Positions 8,813 to 18,820 of a stretch of 64,000 nt of DNA are shown here, one piece after another. Made by a program: the position numbers and the translations under genes. The DNA is taken from the NCBI GenBank assembly GCA_963777595.1, contig CAVZRE010000031.1:1-64000 (forward strand), read 5' to 3'. The notes under the pieces were generated by a model. The model was given only the letters and a program-made list of their open reading frames with translations, searched no databases and was not told where the DNA came from. The first letter of the stretch is position 1. Each line of letters starts with the position of its first letter. Source of the stretch: CAVVFX01 sp963777595 (GTDB lineage: Bacteria; Acidobacteriota; Terriglobia; Bryobacterales; Bryobacteraceae).

Positions 8813-10125
8813 CACTCGACCTGCAACGCTATATCAGGCAAATCCCGCGGATCGACCCATTTCGTTCCACGGGCGAGGTAGTTGAGCTGAGAGGGCTGCT
8901 CATCGAGTCCATTGGCCCCGCCGCCGCTGTGGGCGACTTCTGCGAAATCCTAGGTTCCTCCGGGCGGACGATCAGGGTTCAGGTAGTCGGCTTCAGCAAC
9001 GGACGGATTCTCTCGATGCCGCTCGAAGAGACCGACGGCTTACGTCTCGGAGATACCATCGTGGCTCGTCCCCATGCAGCTCGCGTAGCGGTCGGGCCGC
9101 AACTCCTCGGCCGCGTTCTTGACGGATTCGGGAAGCCCATGGACGGTAAGCCGGCTCTTCAATCATCCGACGCTTACGAGCTGTACCCAACCCTCGGAAG
9201 TCCCCTCGCACGTTCGCACATTACCGAACCGCTCGTTACCGGCATCCGGGTGATCGACGGCATGCTGCCCTGCGGAAAGGGACAGCGCATCGGAATCTTC
9301 GGCGGCAGCGGCGTCGGCAAAAGCACACTGCTCGGCGCCATGGCCCGCGAAAGTTCGGCAGACGTCAACGTGATTGCGCTCATCGGCGAGCGCAACCGTG
9401 AAGTGCGCGCGTTTATCGACCACGACCTCGGAGAAGCGGGACAGAAGCGTTCCGTGGTGGTGGCGGCTACCTCGGACCGTCCGGCCTTACTGCGAGTGCG
9501 CGCTTGTTTCGTCGCTCTCGCCGTTGCCGAATACTTCCGCGATCAGGGCAAGGATGTTCTGCTCGTCATGGATTCCGCCACTCGTCTCGCCATGGCCCAG
9601 CGTGAAATCGGCCTTGCCTCCGGCGAACCACCCAGTCAGAAAGGCTATACTCCTTCCGTGTTTGCGCTGCTTCCCAAAGTCTGTGAACGAGCCGGAAATT
9701 TTCAGAAAGGCTCGATTACTGGGTTCTTTACCGTGCTGGTCGAAGGAGACGACTTCAATGAGCCCATCTGCGATGCCATCCGCGCCATCCTCGACGGCCA
9801 CATTATCCTTTCCCGTCAACTTGGCGCAGCCGGCCATTATCCGGCGATTCAGGTGCTCGATTCGGTCAGCCGCCTGCAATCGCAACTCGCGACTCAAGAG
9901 CAGAAGGCGCACATGCGCAAGGTTCGCGAAGCGCTGGCAGCCTACAGCCAGGCGGAAGACCTGATCCAACTCGGCGCTTACGTCGCCGGAACCAATCCGG
10001 GTCTCGATGCCAGCATCAAAGCGCGTCCTCGGATCATCGATTTCCTCCGCCAGGAAGCGTCCCAAGCCTCCTCTCTCACTGACACGCTCCAGCAGTTGGG
10101 CTCGGTCGCCGCGCAACTTCCATGA
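8809..10125 (+). CDS. fliI: Flagellum-specific ATPase FliI
   Basis: FliI is the hexameric export ATPase of the flagellar type III apparatus. It is 438 residues long and starts at GTG 8809, overlapping the fliH stop by 4 bases. Walker A is GGSGVGKST (about residues 165-173), preceded by DGMLPCGKGQRIGIFGG, the phrase that separates FliI/SctN from F1 ATPases. Walker B is DVLLVMDSATRLAMAQREIG, and GEPPSQKGYTPSVFALLPKV follows. No frameshift is seen. The C-terminal docking helix is present. Confidence 0.97.
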   Translation: MTLDLQRYIRQIPRIDPFRSTGEVVELRGLLIESIGPAAAVGDFCEILGSSGRTIRVQVVGFSNGRILSMPLEETDGLRLGDTIVARPHAARVAVGPQLLGRVLDGFGKPMDGKPALQSSDAYELYPTLGSPLARSHITEPLVTGIRVIDGMLPCGKGQRIGIFGGSGVGKSTLLGAMARESSADVNVIALIGERNREVRAFIDHDLGEAGQKRSVVVAATSDRPALLRVRACFVALAVAEYFRDQGKDVLLVMDSATRLAMAQREIGLASGEPPSQKGYTPSVFALLPKVCERAGNFQKGSITGFFTVLVEGDDFNEPICDAIRAILDGHIILSRQLGAAGHYPAIQVLDSVSRLQSQLATQEQKAHMRKVREALAAYSQAEDLIQLGAYVAGTNPGLDASIKARPRIIDFLRQEASQASSLTDTLQQLGSVAAQLP

Positions 10126-10565
10126 CCCCTTTCCGTTTCCGTCTCGAACGTGTTCTTGCGGTCCGAGTAACGCAATTCCAGTTGGCCGAATCCGCGTACG
10201 GCGAGGCAGAAAGCCGGCTGAGGGATGCTCAGACGCGCCACGCGGCGCTAAAGGCTGCCAAAAACGAAACCCGGAATTCGATTGCCCGGATGTCTGATGT
10301 CACTGGAAATATGCTCGAGCCCCTTGGCGATTGGTTCCATTGGACTGAGATCGAAGATGGGCGTTTTATCAAACTGGAAAAGACTTTCGCGGACGAGTTA
10401 GCAAAACGCCGTCAGGAATTGGTGAAGGCTCACGGCAAGGTACGGCTCCTCGAAAAACTTCGCGACGGTCGCCGCGCCGACTGGCAGAAGGCTTTCGATC
10501 GCGAGATCGAGGAGATCGCCGCCGATGCAATCAACAGCCGCTGGGTTCGTAGCCGCTCCGTGTGA
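10122..10565 (+). CDS. fliJ: Flagellar export chaperone FliJ
   Basis: This 147-residue, highly charged, helical protein begins MTPFRFRLERVLAVRVTQFQ. FliJ proteins characteristically start F-x-F-x-L-E-x-V-L. The rest is a predicted antiparallel coiled coil, and FliJ inserts such a coil into the FliI hexamer. It overlaps fliI by 4 bases and is the last flagellar gene here; the next gene belongs to an unrelated system. The call rests on position plus the N-terminal signature. Confidence 0.88.
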   Translation: MTPFRFRLERVLAVRVTQFQLAESAYGEAESRLRDAQTRHAALKAAKNETRNSIARMSDVTGNMLEPLGDWFHWTEIEDGRFIKLEKTFADELAKRRQELVKAHGKVRLLEKLRDGRRADWQKAFDREIEEIAADAINSRWVRSRSV

Positions 10566-10622
10566 CATACCCGGGCGACCCCCGTTGCTACAAACCGTTG
10601 AATTTGGTCTGATAGAGGGGCA

Positions 10623-13600
10623 GTGTTATCCTATCGTCCCACTCCGTCTCTCCGCGGCCCATTGTTTTGGCTTCTGAGTCTATCGTTATCCCAAGCGGCT
10701 CCAGTCGACTTCAACGCGCAGGTCCGTCCGATCCTGGCCGACAAATGCTATAGCTGTCACGGCCCTGACTCGGGCAAGAAGCTGCCGCTGCGCCTCGACT
10801 CGGAAGCGGCTGCCAAGCTTGACTTAGGCGGTGCCCGCCACGCGATTGTCGCTGGCCATCCGGAACAGAGTGAGCTGATCCAGCGCATCACGGCTCAAAA
10901 GCCCGCCATGCGGATGCCTCCGGTCTATTCCGGACTCAAACTCACCGAGAACGAGATTGCAACCCTGCGGCAGTGGATCGCGGAGGGTGCTCCCTGGCAG
11001 AAGCACTGGTCCCTCATCCCTCCAAAGCGCCCGGAACTCCCCGCTGTCAGTGACCTGCGATGGCCCGTGAATGCGGTAGACCGGTTCATCCTTTCGCGCC
11101 TGGATCGCGAGGGCCTGAAGCCATCCCCGGAGGCGTCCAAAGAGACGCTGATACGGCGCGTTTCCCTGGATCTCACAGGCATTCCGCCCACCCCGGCGGA
11201 AGTGGATGCTTTTGTCGCGGACGCCTCGCCCGCCGCGTACGAAAAAGTGGTCGATCGATTGTTGCGGTCGCCTCAATACGGCGAACGCATGGCCGCCCGG
11301 TGGCTCGATGCCGCGCGCTACGCCGATACCAACGGTTACCAGTATGACGGCGAGCGAGTCATGTGGCGCTGGCGCGATTGGGTAATTCAGGCCTTCAATC
11401 GAGATGAACCCTTCAACAAGTTTGCCCTCGATCAACTCGCCGGGGACATGCTGCCGAACGCAACCCCGGACCAGATTATCGCCACCGGTTTCAACCGCAA
11501 TCACCGCGCCAATACTGAGGACGGAATTATTCCCGAAGAGTATGCCGTGGAGTACGTCGCCGACCGGGTTGATACAACCTCGACGGTGTTTCTCGGAACC
11601 ACTCTCGGCTGCGCGCGCTGCCATAACCACAAGTACGATCCATTCACCCAGAAGGAGTATTACCAGGTCTTCGCATATTTCAACAATGTGCCTGAGTTGG
11701 GACGCGCCTATAAGTTCGGCAACTCGCCACCCCTGGTTCCCGCGCCGACCGCGGAGCAGCAGAAACAGCTGAACGAGCTGAACGCCAGGATCGGAGCGCT
11801 GCGCGGTGCCCTCGACCGTCAGGCGAAAACTCTCGCGACAGCAGAGCTTAGCTGGGAGAAATCGGCTCCTTCCGACCGGTGGGCCCCCTCACCCGGCCTT
11901 GATGCCGCGAAGTTCGTCGCCCAGCCTCAGGAGTTCGACGGTAAAACCGCTATTGACGTCCCCAAGGCTGGGCTTTTCGATATCGAGGATCGTTGGACTA
12001 TCTCAGCCTGGGTGCGGCCCGATGAGAGCGTCGACGGTAGCCTTGTAAGCCGTATGCAGGATACTCCCAAAGGTAGAGGTTACGGTATTCACCTGGATCA
12101 CGGGAAACTGCACGTCAATCTCACCAGCACCTGGGCCGATGACGCCATCCGCATCGAGACCGAACAGTCCATCGCGGGTAATCAGTGGCACCACATCGCG
12201 GTGACCTATTCGGGTTCGCGTATGGCGGAGGGTCTCGGTGTTTTTATCGACGGTAAAATCGCTCCCGTCAAAGTTTTGCTCGATACGCTATACCGCCCAT
12301 TCAACAATAACGTCAAAGATTTCCCGCAACCCCTCAGGCTGGGAACGGGTTGGGGTCCGGAGCGGCGTTTCCACGGCTCGATGGACGAAGTCCGAATTTA
12401 TCACCGCGTTTTAAATAGTGATGAACTGGCAGCCCTCGGTCTCCGGGAAACCGCTCGCGATATCGCGGCCAAGCCGGTGAAGCAGCGTTCGGTTGCGGAG
12501 CAGTTTGCTCTCCGGTCAATGTTTCTGGAATCGGGTGCCCAGGAAAATGTGCGCACAATTACGGCGTCGCTACAGAACCTCCTGCTCGATCGGGAAGCTT
12601 TGCAGCGCACGTTTTCCCACCGTGATGGTGATGGCGGAGCGTCCACAACGGCGCGACACCTTCCTATTGATTCGCGGCGCGTACGATAAGCCAGGCGATA
12701 AGGTCGAGCCGGGCGTTCCCGCGGCCCTGCCGCCGTTGCCGAAGGGCGCGCCCGACAATCGCCTGGGCTTCGCGGAAGTGGGTGGTCGATCCCGGCGAAT
12801 CCGCTCACGGCGCGCGTCACGATGAACCGCTTCTGGCAAATGTATTTCGGCACCGGTATCGTCAAGACGGTCGAAGATTTCGGTGTCCAGGGCGAGTGGC
12901 CTTCCCATCCCGAATTGCTCGACTGGCTCGCCACCGAATTCGTGCGCACCGGCTGGGACGTCAAGGCCATGCAAAAACTGATCGTCATGTCGGCCACGTA
13001 CCGGCAGTCGTCGAAGGTCACGCCGGAGCTCTTGCAGCGCGATCCGGAGAACCGTTTGCTGGCCCGCGGTCCCCGCGTTCGCCTGGCTGCGGAGATGGTG
13101 CGCGATCAGGCGCTGGCAGTGGCGGGATTACTGGTAGAAAAATTGGGCGGTCCCTCCGTGAAACCCTACCAGCCCGCTGGACTCTGGAAAGAAGTCACGA
13201 TGCAGGGCGTCGATTATAAACAGGACCATGGCGATAACCTCTACCGGCGTAGTATGTACACATTCTGGAAGCGGACGTCCGCTCCTCCCGAGATGATGAA
13301 CTTCGACGCCGCGGGCCGCGAAAGTTGCGTAGTCCGTGAGACTCGAACGAATACTCCGTTGCAGGCTCTGAATCTGATGAATGATGTCACCTTCCTCGAG
13401 GCCGCGCGGTTCATCGGCCAGCGCATGATCAAAGAAGGCGGCCCGGACGACACGGCGCGCTTGCGCTACGGATTCCGGCTGGTGCTGGCCCGGACTCCGT
13501 CGCCGAAAGAGATGGAGATTCTCCTCGACAGCTTGCGATATCATCGCGATCGCTTCGCGACCAATCCGCGGGATGCCGAGACGTTCCTGAATCAGGGCGA

Positions 13601-13700
13601 GAGTAAGACGGATCCGGCTTTGAATCCCCGGGAACTGGCGTCCTACGCATCCATCGCCAGTTTGATTTTGAATATGGATGAGGCGGTCACCAAGGAATAG
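10623..13700 (+). CDS. Planctomycete-type cytochrome c / DUF1549-LamG-DUF1553 protein (frameshifted)
   Basis: The exported protein starts at GTG. A PSCyt1 heme-binding domain follows with C42-Y-S-C45-H46 (NAQVRPILADKCYSCHGPD). The DUF1549/PSCyt2 domain carries VDRFILSRLDREGLKPSPEA and a second CxxCH, C330-A-R-C333-H334 (LGCARCHNHKYDPFTQKEYY). A LamG-type lectin domain (about residues 440-600; WTISAWVRPDESVDG) is inserted next. The C-terminal DUF1553/PSD1 domain has VTMNRFWQMYFGTGIVKTVE and NTPLQALNLMNDVTFLEAAR. Frames break at an extra T in 12612-12615 and again near 12,775 and 12,794. About 1,025 residues in total. The family pairs with DUF1501 proteins, as here, and is abundant in Planctomycetes and Solibacter; a role in polysaccharide oxidation at the envelope is suspected, not proven. 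Confidence 0.88.
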
Positions 13701-13702
13701 TC

Positions 13703-15124
13703 ATGGAACCAGTCGATATCACCAGACGCTATTTCTTTCACCGGGCTTCCACGGGCCTGGGCATCGCAGCCCTTTCGTCGTTGCTAAAGGGCGAGACGCA
13801 CTGCCGCCCATGGACTCGAAGGGTTTCCCAATTTCCCCCCGAAAGCCAAGCGCGTCATTTATCTGTTCCAACATGGAGCTCCGTCGCAACTCGACCTGTT
13901 CGACTATAAGCCGGGCCTCAGCGCACGTCGCGGCGAGGAATTGCCGGACTCTGTTCGCATGGGGCAGCGGCTCACCGGCATGACCGCCTACCAGGCCAAG
14001 TTTCCTACCGCGCCTTCGATCTTCAAGTTCACACAAGTACGGCGAAAGCGGCACCACGTTCAGCGAATTGCTGCCGCACACCGGCAAGATAGCCGACCGT
14101 CTCTGCCTCATCAAGTCGCTGCAAACCGACGCCATCAATCACGATCCGGCCGTTACTTTTTTTCAAACCGGATTCCAGATCGCCGGCAGGCCCAGCATCG
14201 GCGCGTGGATCTCCTACGGGCTCGGTAGCGAAAACAGCGATCTGCCGGCCTTTGTCGTGATGGTTTCGCAAGGTGGCGGCAACTCTCAGGCGCTGGCGGA
14301 TCGCATGTGGGGCAGCGGCTTTCTGCCGACCAAGTACGCGGCGGTGAAATTTCGATCCGGCGCCGATCCGGTTTTATATCTCTCCAATCCCCCAGGTTAC
14401 GACGCTGGGATGCGCCGTCATTTCCTCGACGATCTCGGTAAGCTGAACAGCATCGAGGAGCAGAATTATCAGGATCCTGAGATCTCAACGCGTATCGCGC
14501 AATACGAACTCGCCTATCGGATGCAGACCTCCGTTCCGGAACTGACGGATCTCTCCAAAGAGCCTCCGAATGTTTTGGAAATGTACGGACCGGACGCCCG
14601 CCGGCCCGGTTCCTTTGCCGCCAATTGCATCCTCGCTCGCCGACTTGCCGAACGCGGGCGTCCGTTTCATTCAGCTTTTCCATCGTGGCTGGGATCAGCA
14701 CAACAATCTCCCCAAGGAAATTCGCGGCCAGTGCCTCGAAACCGATCAACCCTCGGCTGCGCTGATCCAGGATTTGAAACAACGGGGTATGCTGGACGAT
14801 ACGCTGGTCGTCTGGGGCGGCGAGTTCGGCCGCACCGTATATTCGCAAGGCACCTTGACCGACGCGAATTATGGCCGCGACCATCATCCACGATGTTTTT
14901 CCATTTGGCTGGCCGGCGGCGGAATCAGAGGCGGCATGACGTTCGGCGAGACCGACGATTTCAGCTACAACGTGGTGAAGGATCCCATGGACATTCACGA
15001 CCTGCACGCGACCATTCTGCATTGCCTGGGCGTCGACCATACGCAGCTCACCTACAAATTTCAAGGCCGCCGATTCCGCCTCACGGACGTCAAGGGCAAT
15101 GTGGTCAAAGCGCTGCTCGCCTAG
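13703..15124 (+). CDS. DUF1501 (sulfatase-fold) protein, partner of the upstream DUF1549/DUF1553 gene (several frameshifts)
   Basis: The start MEPVDITRRYFFHRASTGLG contains a Tat-like RR motif before a hydrophobic segment. The protein must be pieced together across indels near 13,795, 14,035 and 14,660. The pieces are KRVIYLFQHGAPSQLDLFDY, GTTFSELLPHTGKIADRLCL, NHDPAVTFFQTGFQIAGRPS and VRFIQLFHRGWDQHNNLPKE. They end with LVVWGGEFGRTVYSQG and YGRDHHPRCFSIWLAGGGIR. These are standard DUF1501 (PF07394) landmarks, an alkaline-phosphatase-like fold with metal-binding Asp/His. It begins 2 bases after the DUF1553 stop. About 470 residues. The indels look like sequencing errors because all family motifs are kept. 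Confidence 0.85.
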
Positions 15125-15174
15125 CAGTTGCGCACTAAGTCTTTTAGTTCCCTATATGCTAGGATCCCCATAGC

Positions 15175-16437
15175 ATGGCGATTCGAACCCCGCCAAGAAG
15201 CGTCGAGACTGGCGATTCCGAGGCGGCCGCGATACGGTTGCAGCTGGAACGTCTCCTGGCGAGTCCTCATATTTGCCACAGCAAGCGGTGTCAGTCGCTG
15301 TTGAAATATGTCGTCGAGGCGTACCTCGATGGTTCCGTCGACCGCGTCAAGGAACGTATCATCGGGTTCGAAGTTTTCGAACGGAATGCGGATTACGATA
15401 CCAATCAGGATTCGGTCGTTCGCACCACTGCGGCGGAAGTGCGTAAACGCCTAGCCCAATACTATCTGGAGCCTGGTCACGAACACGAGATTCGTGTCAT
15501 TCTACCGCCAGGCGCCTATCTTCCCGAGTTCCGCCTGCCGGTTCCTCCCGCCATCCCGAAAGAAGCCGGAACTGAAATCGAGATTGCGCCCCAACTGTCC
15601 AGACCACGGCCTAGATGGATTGTGCCTGCAGGTGCTCTGTTGCTTCTGGTTTTCGCCTTAGCCTTGTGGCTATATCCCCGTTTCGGCAAAACCGATCTCG
15701 ACCGTTTCTGGGCGCCGCTGCTCGATGACCGCAGTGAGGCCGTAATCTGCGTCGAGCAGCCGCTGCGGATTTTTCGTTTCTCCGGCTCGCGGGCGGACGA
15801 CTTGAATGCCATGCTAGTCGGCTCTGGAGATACTCCCCCAGTGCCGGACGAGGCCCGTGAGAGCGTCACGGTTAAACTCTCCGAACTTACGCCGTCCGGT
15901 GATCGCTACTTTACTTATGGCGACCTCATGGCCTCCGCGAAACTTGCCGAATTGCTGGCACGCAAGGGCAAGAACTTCCAGGTGTTGGGCGACAGGCTGA
16001 CCAGTTATCACGATCTGCGCGGCCGTCCGGCGATCCTGCTCGGGCAGTTCAACAACCGCTGGACCAACGGCCTGACAAGCGGACTGCGCTACTACTTCGA
16101 CAAGAACATGGCCACCCAGACCTACGATCTGCTTGATCGCCAACATCCGGGCAAGATCCTGGCATCTGTCCCCAAGGCGAGCCGTCCCGAGGAGTACGCC
16201 ATCGTCAGCCGCATCTTCGACCCGTCCACCGAGAAGACCGTCATAGCAGTCGTAGGCATGACTTTCTTCGGGACTCTTGCAGGCGGCGATTTCCTGACGC
16301 AACCGGCCTACCTGCAGGACGCTTTCCACGACGCACCCGCCGGTTGGGCGCGAAAGAATATCCAGGTAGTCATCAAAGCCGCCGTCATCGGGGGCTTGCC
16401 CGGACCCCCCAAAGTCGTCACAACTTACTTCTGGTAA
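15175..16437 (+). CDS. Acidobacterial membrane protein with an N-terminal regulator-like domain, function unknown
   Basis: This 420-residue protein has three parts. Residues 15-115 (LERLLASPHICHSKRCQSLL, VKERIIGFEVFERNADYDTN, VVRTTAAEVRKRLAQYYLEP) match a domain found at the N-terminus of many Solibacter signalling proteins, thought to be DNA-binding-like. One membrane helix follows at about 145-165 (IVPAGALLLLVFALALWLYP). The C-terminal, presumably external, domain (DRFWAPLLDDRSEAVICVEQ) resembles a periplasmic binding fold in its layout, but I cannot name a family. A one-membrane-span regulator that senses outside and acts inside is an inference. It is monocistronic and converges on the hydrolase gene. 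Confidence 0.7.
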   Translation: MAIRTPPRSVETGDSEAAAIRLQLERLLASPHICHSKRCQSLLKYVVEAYLDGSVDRVKERIIGFEVFERNADYDTNQDSVVRTTAAEVRKRLAQYYLEPGHEHEIRVILPPGAYLPEFRLPVPPAIPKEAGTEIEIAPQLSRPRPRWIVPAGALLLLVFALALWLYPRFGKTDLDRFWAPLLDDRSEAVICVEQPLRIFRFSGSRADDLNAMLVGSGDTPPVPDEARESVTVKLSELTPSGDRYFTYGDLMASAKLAELLARKGKNFQVLGDRLTSYHDLRGRPAILLGQFNNRWTNGLTSGLRYYFDKNMATQTYDLLDRQHPGKILASVPKASRPEEYAIVSRIFDPSTEKTVIAVVGMTFFGTLAGGDFLTQPAYLQDAFHDAPAGWARKNIQVVIKAAVIGGLPGPPKVVTTYFW

Positions 16438-16477
16438 GCCTTGCGCCAACTCGCGCAGCAGCCGCTAACTCACAACA

Positions 16478-17524
16478 CTACAGATTCCTCAGCATGAATG
16501 AACAGATTTGATAACCGTCCACGAATTTGAAAGGTGTTTCGCCGAGTGTATAGTGTCCGCAAGGCAACTCCACTACCTTGGCGTCCATCTTGCGTCGACG
16601 CACTTCGTCCACGGTCTGCTTCGACAGATACGGCAGAAACGTCGTATCGTAGCTGGCATAAATGAACGCTGACTTCTTCGACAGGCTCGCGAAGCGATCC
16701 ATATAGTACATGGGGCTGATCGCCATCCACGCCTCCCGTAAGCGCTCCAGGTCGATATCCGATTCGATGCCCGTGCGGATATGCTGCGTCGAAAGTCCTG
16801 TCCAGACGACATCCGCGAAATAAGTGGAGCAATGGTTGAACACGTTGACGCGCAGTCGTAAATCATGCGAACTGGCGAGAAATGCATAACACGATCCCAG
16901 ACTCGTGCCGACGATCCCTACCCGTTCGTAGCCTTGCCTTTCCAGCCAATCGACGCACGATCGCGAATCGATGACCGCCTGCCGCGTCGCGTCGATAGTA
17001 CGGGCAATGTTCGCCGATACCGCGTAATCGGCCCGCTCCAGTTCCGAAGGCATACGGAAATCGTGATAAGGCAGGCTTAGGCGTAAAGCGGGTATCCCGA
17101 ATTTCGCCAGCCCCTGGCACAATGCGGCGTGTTGTCCAAAGCTCGCGTTCCAATGCGGTAACACCACCACGGCGCGCTTTGACGGCTTCTTAGCCGGAAA
17201 CCACTTCGCCTTCACCTCGTTGTTCTCCGGATACGGCGTGTCGACTGCCGAAGTGAATCGCAGCATATCGCCGTCCAGCCGGAAATCGCGTGGCTCGTCG
17301 TACGAGAAGAACTCGTCGCTATTCTTCACCGCCTCGCGGTTGAGCAGCCGGAGATAGGCTTCGGGATCGTGCCCATTGCGCGGCAGCCGCTGGGCGATCG
17401 GCCAGCGATGCGCCCACTCAAGGCCCCAGTCAAAGGGACGGACCACTCGATTGTTTGTGCGGAACGCCAGCCGGTTCTCCCATTCAGTCATCCGGCGACC
17501 GTACCAATTGGTAATAAGACTCAT
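16478..17524 (-). CDS. Alpha/beta hydrolase (ABHD18-like)
   Basis: This 348-residue protein lacks a signal peptide. It carries the nucleophile elbow GTSLGS in VGIVGTSLGSCYAFLASSHD, an oxyanion region (AVVVLPHWNASFGQHAALCQ), a late acidic segment (SAFIYASYDTTFLPYL) and a catalytic-type His in VELPCGHYTLGETPF. The layout with a long N-terminal lid fits the ABHD18/PF09752 group of alpha/beta hydrolases. The substrate is unknown. It is a lone leftward gene; a conserved short repeat lies just past its 3' end, at 16452-16473. Confidence 0.75.
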   Translation of the reverse strand: MSLITNWYGRRMTEWENRLAFRTNNRVVRPFDWGLEWAHRWPIAQRLPRNGHDPEAYLRLLNREAVKNSDEFFSYDEPRDFRLDGDMLRFTSAVDTPYPENNEVKAKWFPAKKPSKRAVVVLPHWNASFGQHAALCQGLAKFGIPALRLSLPYHDFRMPSELERADYAVSANIARTIDATRQAVIDSRSCVDWLERQGYERVGIVGTSLGSCYAFLASSHDLRLRVNVFNHCSTYFADVVWTGLSTQHIRTGIESDIDLERLREAWMAISPMYYMDRFASLSKKSAFIYASYDTTFLPYLSKQTVDEVRRRKMDAKVVELPCGHYTLGETPFKFVDGYQICSFMLRNL

Positions 17525-17574
17525 GCCTACCCTTCAACTCTACCAAGCAGCGCAATGCATTATGCTAGAAACCG

Positions 17575-18306
17575 ATGCGCAATTCTTTTCGCCTTCTCGT
17601 TCCCTCCGCCCTGGTGGTCTTCCTGTGTTTTGCCCAGAACCATTCTCTGCCGCAACCTACCGTCGTGACGCCGCCGGAAAGCTGCTGCGGCGGCCCGCCT
17701 TCCGACGCCGTCGTGCTGTTCGACGGCAAGGACGCCTCCCAATGGGTACACAAGGATGGCAGTCCGGAAAAGTGGCCGGTGGAAAAAGGCGCCCTGGTTT
17801 GCGATACCAATGCCGGCGATATCTTCAGCAAACAGAAGCTTGGCAGCGCTCAAATCCACGTGGAGTTTGCGATTCCATACATGCCGCAGCAGCATGACCA
17901 GGCGCGCGGCAATAGCGGCGTCTATATTCAGTCTCGCTACGAAATCCAGGTGCTCGATTCTTTTGAGAATCCCACTTACGCGGATGGTTCCTGCGGCGCG
18001 CTCTATGGACAATATCCACCGCTCGTGAACGCCTGCCGTAAGCCTGAGCAGTGGCAGACATACGACATCATTTTCCATGCACCCAAATGCTCAGGCGGCA
18101 GCGTGACCGCGCCTGGCACCCTGACCATCCTCCAGAACGGCATCCTCATCCAGGACCATGTCAGCATCAAAGGCCCGACTCCCGGGGCAATGGACAAGAA
18201 CGTTTGCGAGCCCGCCCAACTGCGCTTGCAAGCGCATCATCATCCCGCCGCTAAAACTACTTTTATGCGCTTCCGCAACATCTGGTATCGCCCGCTCGCA
18301 GACTGA
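17575..18306 (+). CDS. 3-keto-disaccharide hydrolase family protein (DUF1080)
   Basis: The product is an exported 243-residue protein with signal peptide MRNSFRLLVPSALVVFLCFA. A DUF1080/PF06439 concanavalin-like domain follows: VVLFDGKDASQWVHKDGSP, WPVEKGALVC, GNSGVYIQSRYEIQVLDSF and FRNIWYRPL at the end. The GNSGVY/YEIQVLDS pair is diagnostic. Members cleave 3-keto-glucosides or bind sugars in the periplasm and are plentiful in Acidobacteria and Planctomycetes. It ends 7 bases before the convergent doxX gene. An unusual Cys-Cys-Gly-Gly stretch (PPESCCGGPP) follows the signal peptide. Confidence 0.88.
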   Translation: MRNSFRLLVPSALVVFLCFAQNHSLPQPTVVTPPESCCGGPPSDAVVLFDGKDASQWVHKDGSPEKWPVEKGALVCDTNAGDIFSKQKLGSAQIHVEFAIPYMPQQHDQARGNSGVYIQSRYEIQVLDSFENPTYADGSCGALYGQYPPLVNACRKPEQWQTYDIIFHAPKCSGGSVTAPGTLTILQNGILIQDHVSIKGPTPGAMDKNVCEPAQLRLQAHHHPAAKTTFMRFRNIWYRPLAD

Positions 18307-18312
18307 TTTGCC

Positions 18313-18687
18313 TTACTGCTGCAGCAATCCGGCGAAGTTGGCGCGAAACCTGTGAGCCGCAAGCAACCATAGGATCACCGTGACGATCGCTAAGGGTAAT
18401 CCGCTCGGGGCCATTGTCGCGTGGAAGAGGACGATGTTAACGATCACAGGCGCGAGTACCGTCAAAGCCAGCGGAACATAGCGCCCTATGAGTAGCACGA
18501 TGCCGCCAATCAGTTGCACCGCGAAGATGAAATCCATGTAATGGGATTCGGAGAGCGCGCTGAAATATTGGCCTGCAGGTCCTGCGGGCAGGGGTCCCGT
18601 TGGGATGAAGTGCAGAAATCCGTTCAGACCGAATATTGTGAAGATGAGTCCCAGCAAAATGCGGGCGATAAGAGAAACTGTCTTCAT
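18313..18687 (-). CDS. DoxX-family membrane protein
   Basis: This 124-residue protein has four hydrophobic helices and starts MKTVSLIARILLGLIFTIFG, with the DoxX pattern RILLGLIFTIFGLNGFLHFI. The central phrase FIFAVQLIGGIVLLIGRYVP and the final LPLAIVTVILWLLAAHRF complete the PF07681 domain. Start ATG 18687 is chosen because upstream residues lack hydrophobic or conserved character. It may be the last gene of the leftward rph-rdgB-addB group, although a 130-base gap separates it from addB. Role: membrane redox or quinone-linked protein, not firmly defined. Confidence 0.85.
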   Translation of the reverse strand: MKTVSLIARILLGLIFTIFGLNGFLHFIPTGPLPAGPAGQYFSALSESHYMDFIFAVQLIGGIVLLIGRYVPLALTVLAPVIVNIVLFHATMAPSGLPLAIVTVILWLLAAHRFRANFAGLLQQ

Positions 18688-18820
18688 ACTGTCCGTCTTT
18701 TGATGTTGCAAGCTGATGCGAGGTCGCAGGAGAATGGTTTGGCGGCTGCGGCCCATCGCTCAGATGGATGCAGCTTTCTTCAAGTTGCGGCCCTACGCTC
18801 TCGACCCGCACAGGAACAGG

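Noticed and set aside
10623..13700. Genuine gene decay of the DUF1549/DUF1553 locus
   Set aside because: All domain motifs persist on both sides of each frameshift and the breaks lie in or near homopolymers, as in glnA.
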